From Elusimicrobiota bacterium (lineage in GTDB: Bacteria; Elusimicrobiota; Elusimicrobia; UBA1565): a DNA stretch of 64,000 nt. Below the pieces are notes generated by a model. That model did not search any database and had not been told where the DNA came from. It was given only the letters and a program-made list of their open reading frames with translations. Location of the stretch: NCBI GenBank assembly GCA_041660925.1, contig JBAZVI010000005.1:1-64000 (forward strand). The letters are read 5' to 3'. The translations under genes were made by a program, and so were the position numbers. This document shows, piece by piece, positions 51,992-58,131 of the stretch (position 1 is its first letter; each line of letters opens with the position of its first letter).

Positions 51992-52859
51992 CGCTCCCTC
52001 GCGCCTGATGCGTGTCCAGGAATTCCTCCATCTTCGAAAAAATATCTCCGCGGTCTACTTGATGCCCCGCCCCAAGTCGCACATATACCCGCTGATGCCT
52101 TATAAAATTTCCCAAAGATATTGTTGTAGCAGATGCCTCCCCCTCTCGAACCCCATACACACGAGCACCTTTCAGGACACTCAATCCCTCTCGGGCTAGA
52201 TCCTTTATGTACTGAATAACGCCCGCTGTTTTCGAGAGAGAGGCTGAACGTGCGGCAGAAACAACCACCTCAATTTTTTCCCCTTCTGAGTCCGCTCCGA
52301 TCGCCGTAAGATTGTTGAAATGATCATTCCAGTCGAGGTTGGGCCGCGCAATCTTGAGACTCGCCATTCTAACGCGCTCAAACCGCTCGATGGCGGCAAG
52401 AAAACTCTCATCAGCCTGGGGATTCAGCTCTACGGTCACACCTCGATATTTTTCGATCCGGCGCAGAAGCTGTTCAAGTGCTTCCCCGATCCGCTCCGCC
52501 TTTGCTCCCTTGTGATTGTATTCAATGACTGCGAGGCGCTTTGCGGCATCGAATATGCAGTGCGTCTTATGAGCAAGAACCTCCTCCTCTTTTAATCTGC
52601 CGACCCGATCTCGAGCAGTGAGTGTATTGAAAATCAATGGGAATTCGCCTGGCTCACCCTCATGTGCAATAATGCGCGCTTTCTGCCCTTGCATTACAAA
52701 TTCTGATATCCCCAACAACCTATTCTTTCCAACATCAATGATTCGGCTCTGCGCTGACATGGAACCGACAGCCGCTATTGTTTCCTGGTAATCTGTTTTC
52801 CCCTGGGGAAGTCTAATGTGGAGTGCAAATAACTGAATATTTCTAGTGGTGTTTCTCAT
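51984..52859 (-). CDS. DUF4747-like protein, candidate defence sensor
   Basis: A 291-residue soluble protein. Its layout (N-terminal strands, a middle AVIEYNHKG segment near 112, then KIARPNLDWNDHFNNL near 167 and a C-terminal IQYIKDLAREGLSVLKGARV repeat-like region) recalls DUF4747 proteins as I remember them; this is not verified. ATG 52859 is supported by AGAGGT; an upstream extension to 52937 is less likely. It is overlapped by the membrane-protein gene and lies divergent from the EVE-HNH enzyme, inside repeats R2-R3. Confidence 0.6.
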   Translation of the reverse strand: MRNTTRNIQLFALHIRLPQGKTDYQETIAAVGSMSAQSRIIDVGKNRLLGISEFVMQGQKARIIAHEGEPGEFPLIFNTLTARDRVGRLKEEEVLAHKTHCIFDAAKRLAVIEYNHKGAKAERIGEALEQLLRRIEKYRGVTVELNPQADESFLAAIERFERVRMASLKIARPNLDWNDHFNNLTAIGADSEGEKIEVVVSAARSASLSKTAGVIQYIKDLAREGLSVLKGARVYGVREGEASATTISLGNFIRHQRVYVRLGAGHQVDRGDIFSKMEEFLDTHQARGSDA

Positions 52860-53072
52860 CTGACCTCTACATGATGGGATATGAATCCCTCGAAAGCATG
52901 TTGAGCCAGCATAAAGTATCAGCACCCTCCAGTCCATAACAAGGTGTTATATTGAGCATCGTTGATGCTGAATCTTCTTAAGGTCCAGTACAGCGCGTCA
53001 TGTTACGAACACACGCCCTTGCCTCTAGCGAAGCACCGCTCGCTGCCGTATACTCTGCCTGAGCGAACCTCT

Positions 53073-54053
53073 ATGCGATATTGGTGGGTCAGCCAAAACA
53101 AAACGTACCGCCAAGAAGTTGGCGGCGGCCTCATGTGGGCGCCTAAACGTCGCACAGATGGGACCCGCTACGTGTTCTATGACAACATGCGCGAAGTCTC
53201 CCCTGGCGACGTAATTTTCTCTTTCTGCCACAGCAAGATTGCAGCCGTCGGAATCGCGATATCTCCGGCCTACGACTGCATAATGCCCGAAGATTTCCCC
53301 CTCAAAGGACATCGATGGGATCAGCATGGTTGGCGAATCGATGTTAAGTTCATTGAGCTTCGCAATCGAGTATGCCCCCGCGAGCACATCAGCCTTCTTG
53401 CCCCTCTTCTTCCCCCAAAGAACTCCCCGTTACAGCAAAGTGGCCGTGGCAACATGAGTTACCTTTTTTCTATATCACGGCAACTTGCTGAAGTCCTCGG
53501 GGGCCTCATCGGGGAAGAGGCACAGATGATATTGCTAGGCACAGCCGCGGAACTCGCGCGAAACGCACTCCCGACCATTCCCAAGCAGGCGCCAGTCAAA
53601 GAATGGGAAGACCATCTCCAAGACGAGATCCAACACGATGCAAAGCTGAAGGCAACCGAGAAGAAGGCTCTAGTTACGGCTCGTGTTGGACAGGGGATCT
53701 TTAAGGCGAATGTTCAGGCGATCGAGGATTCTTGCCGGATTACTGGAGTCCGGAACCTCAACCATCTTATCGGCAGCCACATTAAGCCCTGGCGCCACAG
53801 TGACAATCAGGAACGCCTCGATGGGGAGAACGGCCTGCTCCTTACACCTTCCATCGACCATCTCTTCGATAAGGGGCACATCAGCTTTAAGGACACCGGC
53901 GCGCTACTCATTTCCCCCATCGCCGACCGTGAGTCACTCGCAAAGATGGGAGTTCGAGATGAAAATTCGGTGATTGTGAAGCCCTTCACTCACATCCAGC
54001 AACGGCGTCTCGAATTCCACCGAGACGCCATTTTTCTTCGACGCGCGCAGTAG
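53073..54053 (+). CDS. EVE-HNH type IV restriction endonuclease
   Basis: A 326-residue modification-dependent endonuclease. The N-terminal part (about 1-130, MRYWWVSQNKTYRQEVGGG ... GDVIFSFC) resembles the EVE/PUA-like domain that recognises modified cytosines. The C-terminal HNH domain (about 225-290) has CRITGVRNLNHLIGSHIKPW, then DGENGLLLTPSIDHLFDKGHISF, with the paired His and Asn ligands. This order is the known EVE-HNH arrangement of type IV enzymes that cut 5-methyl- or hydroxymethylcytosine DNA. It starts at ATG 53073; the extension to 52962 lacks homologous features. Lower GC than the host. Confidence 0.82.
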   Translation: MRYWWVSQNKTYRQEVGGGLMWAPKRRTDGTRYVFYDNMREVSPGDVIFSFCHSKIAAVGIAISPAYDCIMPEDFPLKGHRWDQHGWRIDVKFIELRNRVCPREHISLLAPLLPPKNSPLQQSGRGNMSYLFSISRQLAEVLGGLIGEEAQMILLGTAAELARNALPTIPKQAPVKEWEDHLQDEIQHDAKLKATEKKALVTARVGQGIFKANVQAIEDSCRITGVRNLNHLIGSHIKPWRHSDNQERLDGENGLLLTPSIDHLFDKGHISFKDTGALLISPIADRESLAKMGVRDENSVIVKPFTHIQQRRLEFHRDAIFLRRAQ

Positions 54054-54078
54054 CACCCTCCCCGATCCACAAAGAAGA

Positions 54079-54104
54079 AGCCCCCGCCATGCATGGCAGG
54101 GGCT
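54079..54104 (+). terminator. Terminator preceding direct repeat R3
   Basis: AGCCCC(C)GCCAT pairs with ATGGC(A)GGGGCT; follows the EVE-HNH gene. Confidence 0.75.
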
Positions 54105-54113
54105 CTCGTTTCA

Positions 54114-54146
54114 AGTTAGTTCAATTAGTTAAGTGCCAGGCACCGT
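54114..54146 (+). repeat. 33-bp direct repeat R3
   Basis: Identical over 33 bp to R1 and R2. It closes the R2-R3 segment of the DUF4747-like, membrane and EVE-HNH genes. Confidence 0.85.
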
Positions 54147-54189
54147 CAGGCTAAGCTGGTCCCGGGGTCGAGTTGAGAGGAACTCCCTG

Positions 54190-54306
54190 GTCGACGCGCG
54201 CCGCGGGTGCCATAGGGAGCCCGTTTCGGGGCAGAGTTGACAAAAATGGTCTAGTCGACCGACGCCTGATTCTCGTCGACGAGTCATGTCGACAACCGCG
54301 GTCGAC
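54190..54306. other. Cluster of five GTCGAC palindromes
   Basis: GTCGAC occurs at 54190, 54254, 54275, 54288 and 54301; the last four are spaced 21, 13 and 13 bp apart. Such clustering of a 6-mer is far above chance and could mark binding sites. No gene is supported in this stretch. Confidence 0.5.
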
Positions 54307-54379
54307 AGCTAGAAGTGCGTTATATTGCGCAGATTGGGTCTGGGTGTGAAGAATTTCTGTCAACTTGACCGAAAGACCC

Positions 54380-54408
54380 TTGCGAGTTGACAATAACTAA
54401 TCTATCCT
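54380..54408 (+). promoter_or_regulatory. Promoter of a candidate small RNA
   Basis: TTGCGA (54380-54385), 17-bp spacer, TATCCT (54403-54408). Confidence 0.45.
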
Positions 54409-54414
54409 AGGGAT

Positions 54415-54487
54415 GGAAGCGCCACCACCCCGAACTGTCGCAAGCCAATGCGGCGTTCCGCAAGGATAGGGGTGGTGGCATCATTTT
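54415..54487 (+). ncRNA. Candidate 73-nt hairpin small RNA
   Basis: Begins where the promoter predicts and folds as an 11-bp stem GCCACCACCCC (54422-54432) with GGGGTGGTGGC (54470-54480) around an inner TGCGG-CGTT-CCGCA hairpin, ending in TTTT at 54484-54487. It overlaps the 3' end of the minus-strand DUF3800 gene by 7 bp, so it may equally be only that gene's terminator. Confidence 0.4.
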
Positions 54488-55098
54488 GGCCAGAGTTGGA
54501 CATTCTTTTCCTTCCGCCGAATCAGGTCCCGGTAGACTTCCTTGTCTGGTTTGTTGTTAGCAAAACTCCTATGGATTGCACCAACAACCATGTCCGCCAA
54601 TTGAATCAGATAGTTGTTGTGCGATGACTGCATCTTCACGTTTCTAATCGCCCCATCGTCGGTATTTCGTCTGAGATAGTTGCCAAGCTGTCTCTTGAAT
54701 TCACGTGACCCACTGCCATCGATGACAACGATTGCATCTCTCAAGTGAGTTCCAGCGTTCTGAAAAACATACTTACATACGCACTTATAAAACGACTCCT
54801 TAAACTTGAACCCTTCCCCGCGAAGTTTTTTCTTCTGTATCGTGATCCCGAAATAGCAGAACGGGTATGGGACTACTGCTCTGAAAAAAGCTTCCCTTTT
54901 GTCCCTGGAGAGTTTGCTGAACTTGAACTCATCCTTTGGGTGTAGTCCCAGTTCCTCCTTCAGTAGCCCGATTCTCTGATCACAAGCGTTTGCTTTTTCG
55001 TAATCCTCAAATATGACGAGAGCGACAACAAAGAACTCACTAGAGCCCTCGGCCATTTTCAGGCCGGTATCGCCACTCTCGTCAATAAACACAAGCAC
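54481..55098 (-). CDS. DUF3800 protein
   Basis: A 205-residue protein of the DUF3800 family. FIDESGDTG (residues 4-12) opens a predicted RNase H-like fold, with further acidic residues in IVVIDGSG near 124 and QLADMVVGAIHRS near 168. Many DUF3800 genes lie in defence islands and mobile elements. It starts with GTG (55098) and has low GC. Whether it cuts nucleic acid is not known. Confidence 0.82.
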   Translation of the reverse strand: MLVFIDESGDTGLKMAEGSSEFFVVALVIFEDYEKANACDQRIGLLKEELGLHPKDEFKFSKLSRDKREAFFRAVVPYPFCYFGITIQKKKLRGEGFKFKESFYKCVCKYVFQNAGTHLRDAIVVIDGSGSREFKRQLGNYLRRNTDDGAIRNVKMQSSHNNYLIQLADMVVGAIHRSFANNKPDKEVYRDLIRRKEKNVQLWPK

Positions 55099-55306
55099 AG
55101 CATCATTCTACCAAAGTCCCGCTCGGGCTCTTAAATCCCACGCCCTCTCCGCGACTGCACTCGGATGGCGTTGCTCTTTAATCCAGCAGGCCGACTATTC
55201 CACTGAGCCCAGTAAGTTGACCCCGGGCCCCGTGCCGGAAGAGACCTTAGAGAAGATCCTCGCTGTCAGTCTCCCCGGGCACGTCCAAATTACTTAATAT
55301 CCATGC

Positions 55307-56875
55307 ATGGCCGAAGCAAAAGAGATCGAGCGGGCCGAGCTCCATAAGACCATCTGGCGCATCGCCAACGACCTGCGCGGCAGCGTGGACGGCTGGGACT
55401 TCAAGACCTATGTGCTCGGCATACTGTTCTACCGTTTCATTTCGGAGAACCTGGCCGGTTACCTCAACGAGCAGGAGCGTAAGGCCGGCCACAGGAACTT
55501 CGATTATGTCGCCTTAAGCGACAAAGACGCCAAGCGCGGCCGCGAGGCGACCATCGCCGAGAAAGGCTTCTACATCTTTCCTTCCCAGCTTTTCGCCAAC
55601 GTGCGCAAGCGCGCCCGCCAAGACGCAAACCTCAATGAGACGCTCTCCAAGATCTTCAAGGCCATCGAAGGTTCGGCGCAAGGCACCGACAGCGAGGACG
55701 ACCTCAAAGGTCTCTTTGACGACCTGGACGTCAACAGCGCCAAGCTCGGCCACACGGTGGCCAAGCGCAACGAGAAGCTGGTCAAGCTTCTAGATGCCAT
55801 CGGCGACCTGCCGCTGGGCTCCGTCTCAGGCGCCAGCATCGACCTGTTCGGCGATGCCTACGAATACCTCATGCAGATGTATGCTTCCACCGCCGGCAAG
55901 TCCGGCGGCGAGTTCTACACCCCGCAGGAGGTCTCGGAACTTCTGGCCCGCATCACCGTTGCCGGCAAGACCTCGGTCAACAAGGTCTACGACCCAGCCT
56001 GCGGCTCAGGCTCGCTTCTGCTGAAATTCTCCAAGGTGCTGGGGCCAGGCAAGGTCCGCCAGGGCTTCTTCGGCCAGGAAGTCAACCTCACCACCTACAA
56101 CCTCTGCCGCATCAACATGTTCCTGCACGACATCGGCTACGAGAAGTTCGACATCGCCCACGGCGACACGCTGACCGATCCTGCGCACATGGACGACGAG
56201 CCTTTCGAGGCCATCGTTTCAAACCCCCCATATTCAATCAAGTGGGCCGGCGACTCCAACCCAATCCTCATCAACGACTCGCGCTTCGCCCCCGCCGGCG
56301 TGCTGGCGCCCAAGAGCAGGGCCGACCTTGCCTTCACCATGCACATCTTGAGCTGGCTCGCCACGGATGGCACGGCGGCCATCGTCGAGTTCCCGGGCGT
56401 ACTCTATCGCGGCGGCGCGGAGCAGAAAATCCGGCAATACCTCATCGACAACAACTACATCGACGCCGTTATCCAGCTCCCGCCCGACCTCTTCTTCGGC
56501 ACCACTATCGCCACCTGCGTCATCGTGCTCAAGAAATCCAAGCGCGACAGCAAAATTCTTTTCATCGACGCCTCCGCCGAGCTCATCCGCGTCGGCAACA
56601 AGAATAAGCTGACCGACAAGAACCGCGAGAAGATCCTGGACGCCTTTATCTCGCGCAAGAATGCCGCCCACTTCGCCAAGCTGGTAAACAACAAGGCCAT
56701 CGAGGAGAACGACTACAATATCTCTGTCTCTTCATACGTCGAGCAGAAGGACACGCGCGAAGCCGTTGACATCAAGGCGTTGAATGCCAGCATTGTGCAC
56801 ATCGTAAAGCGCCAGACCGAGCTCCGCACACAAATAGACGCCATTGTCGCCGATTTAGAAGGCGGTCGAGTGTGA
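55307..56875 (+). CDS. hsdM: Type I restriction enzyme methylase subunit HsdM
   Basis: A 522-residue N6-adenine methyltransferase. The N-terminal HsdM domain (about 10-140, TYVLGILFYRFISENLA) resembles EcoR124I-type proteins. The SAM motif is YDPACGSGSLLL near 228 and the catalytic motif SNPPYSIKW near 305. It works with HsdS to methylate the recognition site. TAATAT ends 6 bp before the ATG at 55307, giving a leaderless start. Translationally coupled to hsdS by a GTGA overlap. Confidence 0.95.
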   Translation: MAEAKEIERAELHKTIWRIANDLRGSVDGWDFKTYVLGILFYRFISENLAGYLNEQERKAGHRNFDYVALSDKDAKRGREATIAEKGFYIFPSQLFANVRKRARQDANLNETLSKIFKAIEGSAQGTDSEDDLKGLFDDLDVNSAKLGHTVAKRNEKLVKLLDAIGDLPLGSVSGASIDLFGDAYEYLMQMYASTAGKSGGEFYTPQEVSELLARITVAGKTSVNKVYDPACGSGSLLLKFSKVLGPGKVRQGFFGQEVNLTTYNLCRINMFLHDIGYEKFDIAHGDTLTDPAHMDDEPFEAIVSNPPYSIKWAGDSNPILINDSRFAPAGVLAPKSRADLAFTMHILSWLATDGTAAIVEFPGVLYRGGAEQKIRQYLIDNNYIDAVIQLPPDLFFGTTIATCVIVLKKSKRDSKILFIDASAELIRVGNKNKLTDKNREKILDAFISRKNAAHFAKLVNNKAIEENDYNISVSSYVEQKDTREAVDIKALNASIVHIVKRQTELRTQIDAIVADLEGGRV

Positions 56876-58131
56876 GCCACATCGGCAAGCTCATCGCCAA
56901 GCTCTGCCCGAAGGGCATGAAATTCAAGGCCATCGGAGAGATTGCGGAGTGTTTCGCCGGTGCGACACCGGCATCTGGAGTGCTTACCTACTGGGAAAAC
57001 GGAACTATCCCCTGGATGAGCTCGGGTGAAGTCAACAAGGGAACAGTTTATGACACCGACAAGAAAATAACTCAGGCCGCCTACGACTCCTGCAGCACAA
57101 AGATGGTGCCCCCCAATGCTGTCGTCATCGCCCTGGCGGGGCAAGGCAAGACTCGGGGGATGGTCGCCAGAACTCGCCTCGCGCTCTGCACAAATCAATC
57201 GCTATGCTCAATTATCTGCAGCGACTCAATGAGCAGCGATTTCCTTTACCATTACCTGCAGACCCAGTACCAGCAACTGCGCAGCGTGTCGTCTGGCGCT
57301 GGCGCACGCGGCGGTTTGAACCTGCAAATGATTCGCGTCTATCGCGTCCCCGTCCCTCCCCTTGAGATCCAGCATGAAATCGTGAGAGCTCTTAATATCT
57401 TTACGGAGCTGGAAGCGGAGCTGGAAGCGGAGCTGGAAGCGGAGCTGGAAGCGAGACGGCAGCAGTACAGACACTACCGCGATTCTCTCTTGACCTTCGA
57501 CGCTATGAGAGAGAGAGAGAGAGAGAGAGAGACCGTAAGATGGGCGACGCTGGGTGAGGTTGGAGAATTCAGGCGAGGGCGACGATTCACGAACAAGGAT
57601 TTCGTCGAGTCAGGAATTGGATGCATCCATTACGGAGAGATTTACACTCATTACGGCTTGTCTGCCCAGCGAACCAAATCATTTGTGCGCTCCGAATTAG
57701 GACCAACTCTTCGTATGGCTAAGACAGGTGATTTAGTGATTGCCGGAACAGGGGAAAACACCACGGACATCGGCAAGGCGGTCGCCTGGCTAGGCAAGAA
57801 TGATGTCGCTGTTCACGATGATTGCTATATCTTCAGCCATTCGCTGAACCCAAAGTATATGGCTTATTTTTTCCAGTCAACTTCTTTCAGTAAGCAAAAG
57901 GTCAAATTTGCTGCGGGCGCGAAAATGATTCGCATCTCTAGCGAGGGGCTACAGAAGATTCACATCCCCGTTCCACCCCTTGCCGAGCAAGCTCGCATCG
58001 TGGCCATCCTCGACAAGTTCGACGCGCTCACCAATGACCTGGCCCATGGTCTGCACGCCGAGATCGCTACGCGACGCAAGCAGTACGAGCATTACCGCGA
58101 CCGCCTGCTAACCTTCGAGGCTGCCGCGTGA
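56872..58131 (+). CDS. hsdS: Type I restriction specificity subunit HsdS with two repeat tracts
   Basis: A 419-residue specificity subunit with two target recognition domains: TRD1 (about 20-160) and TRD2 (about 220-380), each followed by a conserved helix (PVPPLEIQHEIVRALNIF near 162; PVPPLAEQARIVAILDKF near 366). Between them a 12-bp unit GAGCTGGAAGCG is repeated four times (57406-57453), encoding ELEA repeats, and after it lies (GA)13 (57507-57532), encoding alternating Arg-Glu. Start is GTG at 56872. Both tracts can alter the protein: the first by changing TRD spacing in frame, the second by frameshifting and dropping TRD2. Confidence 0.95.
   Translation: MSHIGKLIAKLCPKGMKFKAIGEIAECFAGATPASGVLTYWENGTIPWMSSGEVNKGTVYDTDKKITQAAYDSCSTKMVPPNAVVIALAGQGKTRGMVARTRLALCTNQSLCSIICSDSMSSDFLYHYLQTQYQQLRSVSSGAGARGGLNLQMIRVYRVPVPPLEIQHEIVRALNIFTELEAELEAELEAELEARRQQYRHYRDSLLTFDAMRERERERETVRWATLGEVGEFRRGRRFTNKDFVESGIGCIHYGEIYTHYGLSAQRTKSFVRSELGPTLRMAKTGDLVIAGTGENTTDIGKAVAWLGKNDVAVHDDCYIFSHSLNPKYMAYFFQSTSFSKQKVKFAAGAKMIRISSEGLQKIHIPVPPLAEQARIVAILDKFDALTNDLAHGLHAEIATRRKQYEHYRDRLLTFEAAA
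57406..57453 (+). repeat. 12-bp x 4 in-frame repeat in hsdS
   Basis: Four exact copies of GAGCTGGAAGCG encoding ELEA, in the helix joining the two recognition domains. The known EcoR124I/EcoR124II pair differ in the number of 4-residue repeats at the matching place. Confidence 0.95.
57507..57532 (+). repeat. (GA)13 dinucleotide tract in hsdS
   Basis: Thirteen uninterrupted GA units in the coding frame just before TRD2. Gain or loss of one unit shifts the frame. Confidence 0.97.

Noticed and set aside
51984..52859. KwaB of the Kiwa system
   Set aside because: The partner membrane protein is downstream rather than upstream, and the sequence pattern resembles DUF4747 rather than DUF4868; a profile search is needed to be certain.
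49701..54146. Integron attC sites at the GGCACCGTnAGGC repeats
   Set aside because: Only one copy (49737-49743) reads GTTAGGC; the others have GTAAGGC or GTCAGGC, and no matching left-hand core site or integrase gene is visible.
57406..57532. hsdS repeat tracts as sequencing artefact
   Set aside because: The frame is intact through both tracts and both TRDs, and such repeats in hsdS are biologically known; still worth checking on raw reads.
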